From the NCBI GenBank assembly GCA_964397565.1, contig CAYNJC010000029.1, forward strand, positions 1 through 57,785: a stretch of 57,785 bases of DNA. The letters run 5' to 3'. Shown here piece after piece: positions 23,708 through 32,487 of this stretch (position 1 is the first letter of the stretch; every line of letters starts with the position of its first letter). The position numbers and the translations under genes were made by a program. The stretch comes from JAPLST01 sp964397565. GTDB taxonomy: Bacteria; Auribacterota; UBA3054; JAPLST01. The notes under the pieces are model-generated. The model ran no database searches. It saw only the letters and a program-made list of their open reading frames with translations, and was not told the origin of the DNA.

Positions 23708-25972
23708 ATGCACACCATGATTGCTTATTCCAATATTGGCCGTTGGCACAGACATTGCGCGCTGTTGGCATGCCTTGGCGCACTACCGCTTGCATCGCAC
23801 GCGCTCACGACTGATTGGGTGCTGGTCGGCTGGAACGACCTGGGCATGCATTGCATGGACGGCAGTGATTATTCAGTCTTCTCCGTCTTACCGCCTTATA
23901 ACACTATTTATGCGCATCTGATCTACCGCGGTAAGCTGGTCACGAATACCACCGGCATCACGGTGAGCTATGAAGCCGTCAGTGATCCGGCCGGTTCGAT
24001 CAACCGTTCGACCAAGGACAAGATTAATTTCTGGGAATATGTCGGACCGCTGTATGGCGCGACGCCGGCGCCCGATGTGGGGCTGGCGGGCTTCGCGATG
24101 CCGGGTGTCAGCAACCAGGCGCAGGCAATGCGCGCGGCCGGCAGCCACTTTATTGCTGAAGGCATTCCCATCTCCGTCTTTGATGACAGCACCAACAAAA
24201 ATTACTATCCCATGATGCGCTTGGTGGCCCGGCAGGCCGGCACCAACATCGCCACGACGGCTATCGTTCTGCCGGTCTCGGACGAAATGGACTGCCGCGC
24301 GTGCCATGGTTCCGGTACCGGTGCGGCGGCGCAACCGGCCGGCGGCTGGGCCTGGAACTGCCAGCAGGAGCAGGACGTCAAGCTGAACATTCTGCGGCTG
24401 CACGATGAGAAAAATGCTGGCACGACGCTGTACACCAATCTGCTGAACATGGCGGGCTATCAAACCAACGGCCTGCTGGCGACGGTGGCAGGCGGTACGC
24501 CAGTCTTGTGCGCACGCTGTCACAAGTCAAATGCCCTGCCCGGCACCGGCTTGCCGGGCGTGCCGGACTTCACCCACGCCATGCACACGTTGCACGCCAC
24601 GGTCGTGGACCCCACCACCGGGCTGACCTTGGATGCGGCCAATAACCGCACGGCCTGCTATCGCTGCCATCCCGGCTCCGCCACGCGCTGCCTGCGCGGC
24701 GCGATGGGCAGAGCCATTGCCACCAACGGCACGATGGCAATCCAATGTCAGGACTGCCATGGCCGCATCAGCAATGTCGGCCTGAACACGCGCCAAGGCT
24801 GGCTGCAGGAGCCGTTGTGCCAGAGCTGTCATACCGGCCCGGCCACGCACAACAACGGCCAGATTCGCTACACCAGCACCTTTGTAATCTCGAATCAGAC
24901 ACGCGTGGCGGTTGATCGTTTGTTCGCCTCGAACACGAATGCGCCGGCTCCCGGCCTGTCGCTCTATCGTTTTTCCGTGGGCCATGGCAACTTGATGTGC
25001 GAAACATGCCACGGTTCCACGCACGCCGAGTATCCAACGGCCAAGCGCAACGACAACTTGCAGTGCATCGCGCTGCAAGGTCATACTGGCAAGTTGGGCG
25101 ACTGTTTGGCCTGCCATATCACGACGCCAAATACGGTCTCGAACGGCCCGCACGGCATGCATCCGGTGGGCTGGCTGAGCGGGCACAAGGGCCCCGGCGA
25201 CACCGAGGCGCAGTGCGCGACCTGCCATGGCACGGATTACCGCGGCACCGTGCTGTCGCGCATGTTTGCCGATCGCAAACTGACCTACGAATGGAGCACG
25301 AATGCGTTCTGGCTGGGGCAACAGATCGGCTGCTACACCTGCCACAGCGGCCCCAATGACGATGAGCCGAATCCCAATCCGCGACCAGTCGCGTATCCCA
25401 CGGCGGTCGTGACGACCGCGGGTGTGCCGGTTCACATTGGTTTGCGGGCAACCGACGCAAGTCCCTTGACCTTGCGCATTGTGGCACAGCCGGAGCATGG
25501 CACCGCGGGCTTGAGCGGCACCAATGCAACCTATTTTCCCGAGGCCACTTTCGTCGGCCGCGACACGTTCACGTACGCCGCATGGAACGGCTCGGCCGAC
25601 TCCAATCTGGCCACCGGCAGCGTGGACGTGGCCCAGGGGGTCTGCCAGCTCACCGTGTCGGCCATCGTGCCGGATAGCGCGGCAGTGACTGCGGCCGTGC
25701 CGTTTTGGGCGTCCGCCACCATCAGCGGGTGTTCGAACACAGTCTCGTATTCGTGGAGTTTTGGTGACGGGAGTTCAACCGCCCTGCAACAAAATGCCTG
25801 TCACATCTACTATCTGGAGGGCGTCTACCAATGGGCGGTGACGGCCCATGCGGGGGTGACCAATGTGACGCACGCAGGTGAGATTACGGTGAACTACATC
25901 CCTGAAGCGGTGCCGCTCTTGTTGGGTGCGCTCTTGTTGCCGGCGTGGCGGCGGTTGCTCGCCGGGCACTGA
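23708..25972 (+). CDS. Nine-haem c-type cytochrome with PKD domain and PEP-like tail
   Basis: The 754-aa product has a signal peptide and nine CXXCH haem sites in the first three quarters (CRACH, CARCH, CYRCH, CQDCH, CQSCH, CETCH, CLACH, CATCH, CYTCH). A beta domain follows, then a PKD domain with the SWSFGDGSS signature, and a C-terminal sorting-like tail: I-P-E-A, a hydrophobic run, then arginines. This is an exported multihaem electron carrier, likely anchored at the surface; partners are unknown. AGGAG precedes the ATG closely. The divergent resB-ccsA genes supply the maturation machinery. Confidence 0.88.
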   Translation: MHTMIAYSNIGRWHRHCALLACLGALPLASHALTTDWVLVGWNDLGMHCMDGSDYSVFSVLPPYNTIYAHLIYRGKLVTNTTGITVSYEAVSDPAGSINRSTKDKINFWEYVGPLYGATPAPDVGLAGFAMPGVSNQAQAMRAAGSHFIAEGIPISVFDDSTNKNYYPMMRLVARQAGTNIATTAIVLPVSDEMDCRACHGSGTGAAAQPAGGWAWNCQQEQDVKLNILRLHDEKNAGTTLYTNLLNMAGYQTNGLLATVAGGTPVLCARCHKSNALPGTGLPGVPDFTHAMHTLHATVVDPTTGLTLDAANNRTACYRCHPGSATRCLRGAMGRAIATNGTMAIQCQDCHGRISNVGLNTRQGWLQEPLCQSCHTGPATHNNGQIRYTSTFVISNQTRVAVDRLFASNTNAPAPGLSLYRFSVGHGNLMCETCHGSTHAEYPTAKRNDNLQCIALQGHTGKLGDCLACHITTPNTVSNGPHGMHPVGWLSGHKGPGDTEAQCATCHGTDYRGTVLSRMFADRKLTYEWSTNAFWLGQQIGCYTCHSGPNDDEPNPNPRPVAYPTAVVTTAGVPVHIGLRATDASPLTLRIVAQPEHGTAGLSGTNATYFPEATFVGRDTFTYAAWNGSADSNLATGSVDVAQGVCQLTVSAIVPDSAAVTAAVPFWASATISGCSNTVSYSWSFGDGSSTALQQNACHIYYLEGVYQWAVTAHAGVTNVTHAGEITVNYIPEAVPLLLGALLLPAWRRLLAGH

Positions 25973-25981
25973 AAACCCGGT

Positions 25982-26082
25982 TGGTGACCGCATGGCGTCG
26001 CCGGCATGATGCTCGTAGCCGCCGCACGGCGTGCGGCGTTCCCTGAGAGAACCAGAACGCGGAACGCCGTTCCGCGACTACG
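25982..26082. repeat. Dispersed imperfect palindrome, family C, copy 1
   Basis: An imperfect inverted repeat runs from CGTAGCCGC (26014) to GCGACTACG (26082) with inner GGAACGCCGTTCCG. Its core and the upstream GCGTCGCCGG recur at 35281-35355. Confidence 0.7.
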
Positions 26083-26232
26083 ACAGCGCCGTTGCCGGAT
26101 TTGGGATCATCCGTTTCTCTTGGCGGCGCAACGTCACAATCACCGCGCGGCGCACGGCGCCCCCTCTTTTCTGCACTTCGTCATTTTTTGTTCAATATTC
26201 AATATTTGATTCTTTCTCTTGATCTGTGCGCC

Positions 26233-26262
26233 TTGACCCTTGCCCCTTATCCCTTGTATAAT
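26233..26262 (+). promoter_or_regulatory. Promoter for a leaderless pfkB mRNA
   Basis: TTGACC, an 18-bp spacer and a perfect TATAAT end 7 nt before the ATG, and no ribosome site exists. Transcription should begin at or next to the ATG. Confidence 0.75.
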
Positions 26263-26269
26263 CAGTGCC

Positions 26270-27151
26270 ATGAGCATGCTGGTTGGCATTGGTGAAGTGT
26301 TGTGGGATCTGCTGCCGGGCGGCAAAGCGCTGGGCGGCGCGCCGGCAAATGTCGTGTGTCATTGCCGGGCGCTGGGCGCGGATGCGGCGCTGATTTCGGC
26401 CGTGGGCGTTGATGCGCTCGGGCGCGAGATGGTGACCCGGTTGGCAGAATTGGGCGTGCCTCACACCGGCATTGCGGACGTCACCGCGCAGCCGACCGGC
26501 ACCGTCTCCGTCACGCTCGATGGCCAGGGCGTGCCGACATTTACCATTCATGCGCCGGCTGCGTGGGACTGCATTCCACTGCGCGACGACTTCCGCGCCC
26601 TGGTGCGGCACGCCGACGCCGTCTGTTTTGGTTCGCTGGCGCAGCGCGCGCCGGTGTCGCGCGCAACCATCGCCGCGCTGCTGGACGAGACCCGCCCGGA
26701 CGCCCTGCGCGTCTTTGACATCAATCTGCGGCAGCACTACTACGCACGCGAGATTATTGTCGCCTCCTTGCAGCGCGCCAATGTGTTGAAAGTGAACGAC
26801 CACGAGCTGCCGGTGCTGGCGCAGATGCTGGGGCTAACCGGCACGCCGCGCGCGCAGCTCGAGCTGCTTGTGCACGCGTACGTGCTCGATGCCCTTGCGC
26901 TGACGCGCGGGCAGTACGGCAGCATGCTCTACGTCCGCGGCGCGTGGTCTGAGCATCCCGGTTGCGCAGTGGCAGCGCGCGACACCGTCGGCGCTGGCGA
27001 CGCGTTCACGGCGGCGCTGACGTTGGGCCTGTTGCGCGGCTGGGACGCGGCGCGCATCAGCGACGCGGCCAATTGCGTGGCGGCCTATGTCTGCACCCAA
27101 CATGGCGCGACGCCGGCCATGCCGCCGGCTTTGCGCGCGTTGTTTCAATAA
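26270..27151 (+). CDS. PfkB-family carbohydrate kinase
   Basis: The 293-aa product belongs to the ribokinase/PfkB family, which phosphorylates sugars with ATP. The N-terminal GIGEVLWDLLPGGKALGGAPANV segment (read in two parts: GEVLWD and GGAPANV) is the sugar-side signature, as in bacterial fructokinases. The C-terminal DTVGAGDAF motif holds the catalytic Asp and anion hole. Length is typical. Fructokinase is the best guess but other sugars are possible. The start (26270, or 26276) is supported by the promoter geometry rather than by a ribosome site. Confidence 0.9.
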   Translation: MSMLVGIGEVLWDLLPGGKALGGAPANVVCHCRALGADAALISAVGVDALGREMVTRLAELGVPHTGIADVTAQPTGTVSVTLDGQGVPTFTIHAPAAWDCIPLRDDFRALVRHADAVCFGSLAQRAPVSRATIAALLDETRPDALRVFDINLRQHYYAREIIVASLQRANVLKVNDHELPVLAQMLGLTGTPRAQLELLVHAYVLDALALTRGQYGSMLYVRGAWSEHPGCAVAARDTVGAGDAFTAALTLGLLRGWDAARISDAANCVAAYVCTQHGATPAMPPALRALFQ

Positions 27152-27160
27152 TGCTACAAT
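27131..27160 (+). promoter_or_regulatory. Promoter, TTGCGC-18-TACAAT
   Basis: The boxes lie across the pfkB stop and would give the thioredoxin-like gene a leader of about 45 nt. Confidence 0.5.
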
Positions 27161-27212
27161 AGCAGAACTTGGACATCGTTGCTGCTTGCTTAGCCTCCAC
27201 CGGAGCCGCTGT

Positions 27213-28583
27213 ATGAAAACCATCGCCCTGACCGTCACCCTCTTGCTGTGTCTGCCGCTGGTCGCGCAGACAAATATCATCAGCCCGGCGCGGCTGCAGG
27301 CCGCCGCACAATTGCTGGACGCCATGCACACCGAGCGCCAGCTGCAGCGCACCGTCGCGAAAATCGTTGCAGAACAAACCGGCGGCGACCCGCTGATGGA
27401 AAAGACCACGGACATCATGACCGCCTTCTTTGCCAGATACATCAACTACTCGAATCTCAAGCCGCAGTTGGCCGAAGTCTACGCGACGACCTTCGACGAC
27501 GATGAAATGCACGCGCTGACGGCGTTTTACCAATCGCCGGTGGGTGGCAAGCTGAGCGAGGTCGGCATTGATCTGCAGGAACAAGTGATGATGGTGACCC
27601 ACCGCGCGGCGCGCGAACATGTGGATGAGTTGCGCGAGCAAATGCAAAAGCGCATGGCGGAGTTGACCAAGGCCGAACGCGCCAAAGAAAAAAAGGCTGC
27701 GAAGAAAGGGCCCAAGGTCCTGCAGCGCAAAATCGGCGATGTTGCGCCGGCCCTTGCCATCACGCAATGGATCAAAGGCGCCGCCGTTGATCTGGCCGGC
27801 GGCAAAGGCTCGAATGTGTATGTCGTTGAATTTTGGGCGACGTGGTGCGGCCCGTGCCGGCGCACGATTCCGCATTTGAGCGCGCTGCAGCGTGAGTACA
27901 AGGACAGAGGCGTAGTCATGATCGGCATCTCGGATGAAGACGCCGCCACGGTCATGCCCTTCGTCGAGAAGATGGGCACGAACATGGCGTACACCATTGC
28001 GCTCGACCGCGGCAAGGAAACGGCGCGCGCCTACCTGCAGGCGTTTGGTGTGCAAGGCATTCCACACGCCTTCGTGGTGGACAAAGCAGGCCGGATTGTC
28101 TGGCAGGGCCATCCAATGGACGGGCTTGACCGCGTGCTGGCGCGCGTGGTGGCCGGCACCTTTGATCCGACAGAAGTGCAGAAGATCGCGCGCGCCCGCG
28201 AATTGCTTTCGGCGTATCAGGGCGTTGCACAGCTTGCCGAAGAACAAGAGCTGTTGAAAGCCATGGGTGCGCGCTTGCTGGCGCTGGGCGGGCATGATCC
28301 GGCATTCTTGAACGAAGTGGCCTGGTCGATTCTGACCGACGAACTGGCCTGGCGTGACGTGGTGCTGGCTGAGGCCATGGCGGCGCAAGCATGCGCGTTG
28401 ACCCAGCACAAGGAAGTCAATGTGCTGGACACCTATGCGCGCGCGCTGGCGGTGAACGGCAAGAAAGACGAGGCCATTGCCATGCAGGAAAAAGCCATTG
28501 CGCTGAACCCGGACAAAGCCGAGCAGAAAACATTGCGCCAGCATCTGAAGCAGATCAAGGCCGGAAAGCTTGGGAAGCCGTGA
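27213..28583 (+). CDS. Secreted TlpA-like thioredoxin with DUF2059 and TPR domains
   Basis: The 456-aa product has a signal peptide (residues 1-19), a DUF2059-like helical domain (about 25-130, with FYQSPVGGKLSE), a TlpA/ResA-type thioredoxin domain (about 170-320) with WCGPC giving Cys212 and Cys215, and a C-terminal TPR-like region (to 456). The thioredoxin part suggests thiol reduction or disulfide exchange in the periplasm, possibly serving cytochrome apoproteins encoded nearby. GGAG 7 nt before ATG 27213 decides the start. The fusion of DUF2059 to TlpA is uncommon to my knowledge. Confidence 0.87.
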   Translation: MKTIALTVTLLLCLPLVAQTNIISPARLQAAAQLLDAMHTERQLQRTVAKIVAEQTGGDPLMEKTTDIMTAFFARYINYSNLKPQLAEVYATTFDDDEMHALTAFYQSPVGGKLSEVGIDLQEQVMMVTHRAAREHVDELREQMQKRMAELTKAERAKEKKAAKKGPKVLQRKIGDVAPALAITQWIKGAAVDLAGGKGSNVYVVEFWATWCGPCRRTIPHLSALQREYKDRGVVMIGISDEDAATVMPFVEKMGTNMAYTIALDRGKETARAYLQAFGVQGIPHAFVVDKAGRIVWQGHPMDGLDRVLARVVAGTFDPTEVQKIARARELLSAYQGVAQLAEEQELLKAMGARLLALGGHDPAFLNEVAWSILTDELAWRDVVLAEAMAAQACALTQHKEVNVLDTYARALAVNGKKDEAIAMQEKAIALNPDKAEQKTLRQHLKQIKAGKLGKP

Positions 28584-28650
28584 CGACTGTCTGCGGCTGT
28601 TCAAATTCGGGGTGCCGACATGCCTCCAGCTGATGGTATTTTCGCGCCTC

Positions 28651-28679
28651 TTGACTTCAATCAGATAACATGCTATGAT
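28651..28679 (+). promoter_or_regulatory. Promoter, TTGACT-17-TATGAT
   Basis: Ideal spacing gives a leader of about 37 nt for the first PEP-CTERM paralogue. The last 20 nt before the ATG (CTGCTGAGTT then AAAAC) recur before the second paralogue. Confidence 0.7.
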
Positions 28680-28722
28680 GAATGTAGCTTAATATATTGT
28701 TTTCACCCTGCTGAGTTAAAAC

Positions 28723-30525
28723 ATGCGCTTATTTGCTGTTATTGCGTGCCTGTTGGTTATCACGACCGCGTCGCTGGTCCAAGCCGTTGGTCATCTGCGG
28801 ATGAAAATTGCCGCCATTGCATACAACCCGATTTTGGCCAACCGGCCCGGTTCGCCGCGCTTGAACGTCGCCACCGGCTGGGCCGATCCGCTGGTCATGG
28901 CGCGCGCCCATACCAACTGGTGGGACCGCGCCAGCGCCGGCATGGTGCGCTGCGAGCTGGTGGTCAACACCAATCTGAATATCTGGCCAATCAAAGCCGA
29001 CGGCTTTCGCTATTCCAACGTGACCTATTGGGCGATTTACACCAATGGCTGGGAGGGCGCGCACTCGCCCGATACCGTGAGCTATTACGACATATTTCAC
29101 ACGGATGTGCCCTGGCTGTTGACCATGCTCGAGACCGGCGGCGTGGATCAAGTCTGGGTGATTGGCTTCCCCTACATGGGTTGTTATGAAACGCGCCTGT
29201 TCGGCCCGGGCGCGTATGAGTGCAATTCCGATGGCACGGAGGAATTGGGCAACCAGCGGTTGTTCCTGGCCAGTTTTCCGACGATGGAACGGGCGGACAC
29301 GCCGATGGAGAATTTCGGCCATGGCTGCGAAGGCGTCTTGGGCGCGTGGTTTTGGAACTACCTCGTGAACTATCCCGGCCAGGCGGATTCGCCCTACACC
29401 AACATTAATGATTTTGCGCTGTTCACCCGCGCCAAAGCAAATGCGCCCGATAATATTCACTGTGGCAACATCCACTATGCGCCCAATTCGGTGGGCGGGT
29501 ACGATTGGGCCAACACGACCTATGTCAGTGGTAATGCCGATGCGTGGTATTCGTATCCGCTGCTGACCAATGCGCCGCGCCAGATGAATTGCAGCGAGTG
29601 GGGCAATGGCGACAATCATCTGCATAAAATCTGGTGGTTCCGGCACATGCCGCAAAAAGTCGGGCTGTGGCGTGGGCACTTGATGAACTGGCTGACCATG
29701 TTTCTGAATCTGCAGCGCGCCTCCTATCCGCTGGGCAGCCATCAAACGCTGGTGCAGACCGATGTGGATTTGGCCGGCTGGTTTGCGTTTGAGGTGTATG
29801 CCCCGCCCGGCACGACCCAGGTGACGATCAATGTCAGCACCGGGCGCAGCGTCGAGTTCGGCGTGCAGAAGGACACAATCCCGCTCTACAAACGTTTCAA
29901 TTGGTGGGGCGAGGATACCATGGCATATGATTTTTGGAGCAGCGCGCGCAGTAACACCCACACCCTGGCCATCAACGCCGCCAATGATTACGGCCGCGGC
30001 GTGACGGGCTATTGGTATTTCACGTTTGGTCGGGCCTATGATTTTCCGACAATCCGGCCGGAGAATTCGGCCACGAATTACAGCGTGTTCGTCACCGTCT
30101 TGCCGCAGCCGACCAACAGCACGCCCGTGGCGGTGACGGTCAGCCAGCCGGCCTTCGGTGCGCGCGTGGACGGACCGGCCACCAACATTGTCTGGACGAC
30201 CGATGCGCTGCCGCAAGGCATCCGCGCAAGCTACCTGATGTACTCGACCGAGAGCGCGACCGGCCCGTGGCAGGAAATCTGCGAGGATTATCACTATCAG
30301 CTCACTGCGCCGTATGGTTGGAGTGTGCCGGCGGCAACATCCGGCCAGGCCTATGCAAAAGTGGTAGTCGAAGATGTCTATGGCGTGCACTACGACGGCG
30401 TCTCGGCCCCGTTCGGGCTGAACACCGAGTTTGTGCCGGAGCCGGGCGGGCTGCTGCTGGGCGTGGTGCTCGCCGGGCTGTGGCTGCCGCGCAAACAAGC
30501 TGGCATTTCCACGGAACGCACCTGA
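28723..30525 (+). CDS. PEP-CTERM secreted protein, tandem paralogue 1
   Basis: The 600-aa product has a Sec signal peptide (about residues 1-22), a large core (about 25-440), an Ig-like or fibronectin-like domain (about 455-570) and a C-terminal sorting signal V-P-E-P-G-G, a hydrophobic run, then W-L-P-R-K. Such tails are processed by exosortase, which is not encoded here. The core resembles, from memory, an uncharacterised family of secreted bacterial proteins with the AYNP and GFRY...YWA segments and conserved His/Trp motifs (NHLHKIWWFRHMP). No catalytic function can be assigned. By eye the second copy is about 80-85% identical. Confidence 0.8.
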   Translation: MRLFAVIACLLVITTASLVQAVGHLRMKIAAIAYNPILANRPGSPRLNVATGWADPLVMARAHTNWWDRASAGMVRCELVVNTNLNIWPIKADGFRYSNVTYWAIYTNGWEGAHSPDTVSYYDIFHTDVPWLLTMLETGGVDQVWVIGFPYMGCYETRLFGPGAYECNSDGTEELGNQRLFLASFPTMERADTPMENFGHGCEGVLGAWFWNYLVNYPGQADSPYTNINDFALFTRAKANAPDNIHCGNIHYAPNSVGGYDWANTTYVSGNADAWYSYPLLTNAPRQMNCSEWGNGDNHLHKIWWFRHMPQKVGLWRGHLMNWLTMFLNLQRASYPLGSHQTLVQTDVDLAGWFAFEVYAPPGTTQVTINVSTGRSVEFGVQKDTIPLYKRFNWWGEDTMAYDFWSSARSNTHTLAINAANDYGRGVTGYWYFTFGRAYDFPTIRPENSATNYSVFVTVLPQPTNSTPVAVTVSQPAFGARVDGPATNIVWTTDALPQGIRASYLMYSTESATGPWQEICEDYHYQLTAPYGWSVPAATSGQAYAKVVVEDVYGVHYDGVSAPFGLNTEFVPEPGGLLLGVVLAGLWLPRKQAGISTERT

Positions 30526-30631
30526 CCGCACCACGGCTCGTTTCACTGAATCTTGACCGCGCACATCGCCTTTGCGACTTCACTCACATAAGAGTGTGCG
30601 CTACTATTTTCATCCTCTGCTGAGTTGAAAC

Positions 30632-32407
30632 ATGCGCCTCCTTGCCCTTCTTGCTTGTCTGTTGGTCATCACGACCGCGTCGCTGGTCCAGGCCGTTGGT
30701 CATCTGCGGATGAAGATTGCCGCCATTGCGTACAACCCGATCATGGCCAACCGGCCCGGTTCGCCGCGCTTGAACGTCGCCACCGGCTGGGCCGATCCGC
30801 TGGTCATGGCGCGCGACCATACCAACTGGTGGGACCGCGCCAGCGCCGGCATGGTGCGCTGCGAGCTGATGGTCAATACCAATTTGAATATCTGGCCAAT
30901 CAAAGCCGACGGCTTTCGCTACACCGACGTGACCTATTGGGCGATTTACACCAATGGTTGGCAAGGCGCGCACTCGCCCGACACGATTGATTATAAAGCT
31001 ATTTTTAGTAACGATGTGCCCTGGCTGCTGACCATGATCGAGACCGGCGCGGTGGATCAAGTCTGGGTGTATGGCTTCCCCTACATGGGCTGTTTTGAGA
31101 CGCGCTTGTTCGGCCCGGGCGCGTATCGCTGCAATTCTTCTGGCACGCAGGTATTGGGCAATCAGCGGCTGTTCATGGCCAGTTTTCCGACGATGGAGCG
31201 GGCGGACACGCCGATGGAGAATTTCGGGCATGGGTGCGAAAGCATGCTCGGCACGTGGTTTTGGAATCAGGGGCTGAACTACCCCGGTTCGACGGATTCG
31301 CTCTACACCAATTTGAATGACTTCGCGCTGTTCACGCGCGCCAAAATAAATTCACCTAACAACATTCACTGTGGCAATGTGCACTGGGCGCCAAATTCGA
31401 CGGTCGAGTACATTTGGGGCGACACGACCTATGTCAGTGGTAATGCCGATGCGTGGTATTCGTATCCGCTGCTGACCAATGCGCCGCGCCAGATGAATGG
31501 CAGCGAGTGGGGTAACGGCATCAATCATTTGCATAAGATCTGGTGGTTCCGGCACATGCCGCAAAAAGTCGGGCTGTGGCGCGGGCACGTGATGAACTGG
31601 CTGACCATGTTTCTGAATCTGCAGCACGCCTCCTATCCGCTGGGCAGCCATCAAACGCTGGTGCAGACCAATGTGGATTTGGCCGGTTGGTTCACGTTTG
31701 AAGTGTATGCGCCGCCCGGCACGACCCAAGTGACGATCAATGTCAGCGCCGGCAGCGGCGTCGAGTTCGGCGTGCACAAGGACACCATCCCGCTCTACAA
31801 CCGTTACGGGGGCGGGAGCAACGCCGCGTATGATTTTTGGAGCAGCGCGCGCAGCAACACCCACACCCTGGCCATCAACGCCGCCAATGACTACGGCCGC
31901 GGCGTGACGGGCTATTGGTACTTCACGCTCGGCCGGGCGTATACCACGCCAACAACCCGGCCGGCGACGTCGGCCTGGAATTACAGCGTGTTCGTCACCG
32001 TCCTGCCCCAGCCAACCAACAGCGCACCCGTGGCGGTGACGGTGAGCCAGCCGGCCTTCGCCGCGCGCGTGGACGGACCGGTCACCAACATTGTCTGGGC
32101 GACCGATGCGCTGCCGCAAGGCATCCGCGCAAGCTACCTGATGTACGCGACCGAGAGCGCGACCGGCCCGTGGCAGGAAATCTGCGAGGATTATCACTAC
32201 CAGCTCGCCGCGCCGTATGGTTGGAGTGTGCCGGCGGTGACGTCCGGCCAGGCGTATGTAAAAGTGGTAGTCGAGGATGTCTATGGCGTGCAGTACGACG
32301 GTGTTTCGGCCCCGTTCGGGCTGAACGCCACTTTTGTGCCGGAGCCGGGCGGGCTGCTGCTGGGCGTGGTGCTCGCCGGACTGTGGAACCGGTGCCGGCA
32401 GCGTTGA
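30632..32407 (+). CDS. PEP-CTERM secreted protein, tandem paralogue 2
   Basis: The 591-aa product is a close copy of the preceding gene with the same signal peptide, core, Ig-like domain and V-P-E-P-G-G tail; here the tail ends N-R-C-R-Q-R. Differences cluster around residues 110-125, 200-245 and 390-395, whereas the first 100 residues and the Ig-like domain are almost unchanged. The 5' flank just before the ATG is also conserved, so the duplication included the leader. A possible TACTAT -10 at 30602 with TTCACT 17 bp before it could drive it separately. Confidence 0.8.
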   Translation: MRLLALLACLLVITTASLVQAVGHLRMKIAAIAYNPIMANRPGSPRLNVATGWADPLVMARDHTNWWDRASAGMVRCELMVNTNLNIWPIKADGFRYTDVTYWAIYTNGWQGAHSPDTIDYKAIFSNDVPWLLTMIETGAVDQVWVYGFPYMGCFETRLFGPGAYRCNSSGTQVLGNQRLFMASFPTMERADTPMENFGHGCESMLGTWFWNQGLNYPGSTDSLYTNLNDFALFTRAKINSPNNIHCGNVHWAPNSTVEYIWGDTTYVSGNADAWYSYPLLTNAPRQMNGSEWGNGINHLHKIWWFRHMPQKVGLWRGHVMNWLTMFLNLQHASYPLGSHQTLVQTNVDLAGWFTFEVYAPPGTTQVTINVSAGSGVEFGVHKDTIPLYNRYGGGSNAAYDFWSSARSNTHTLAINAANDYGRGVTGYWYFTLGRAYTTPTTRPATSAWNYSVFVTVLPQPTNSAPVAVTVSQPAFAARVDGPVTNIVWATDALPQGIRASYLMYATESATGPWQEICEDYHYQLAAPYGWSVPAVTSGQAYVKVVVEDVYGVQYDGVSAPFGLNATFVPEPGGLLLGVVLAGLWNRCRQR

Positions 32408-32425
32408 AGACATAGCGGGCTTCGT

Positions 32426-32449
32426 GGCGGGAGTTTTACACTCCCTGCC
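32426..32449 (+). terminator. Probable terminator after the PEP-CTERM pair
   Basis: GGCGGGAG pairs with CTCCC and GCC across one bulged T, with loop TTTTACA; TTCTTTC follows. It lies 19 nt after the stop codon. Confidence 0.45.
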
Positions 32450-32475
32450 TTCTTTCGTGGCAAATCGGTTTTGTG

Positions 32476-32481
32476 TACAAT
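32476..32481 (+). promoter_or_regulatory. -10 box for a leaderless iron-dehydrogenase mRNA
   Basis: TACAAT ends 6 nt before the ATG at 32488, and no ribosome site is present. The -35 is weak (TTCGTG at 32454). Confidence 0.5.
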
Positions 32482-32487
32482 AAGTGC

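Noticed and set aside
27057..28604. 515-codon ORF on the - strand
   Set aside because: Shadow of the TlpA-like gene; no start signals.
28729..30564. 611-codon ORF on the - strand
   Set aside because: It mirrors the PEP-CTERM gene, has no ribosome site, and its twin appears opposite the second paralogue only because the DNA is duplicated. The + strand gene has promoter, signal peptide and sorting tail.
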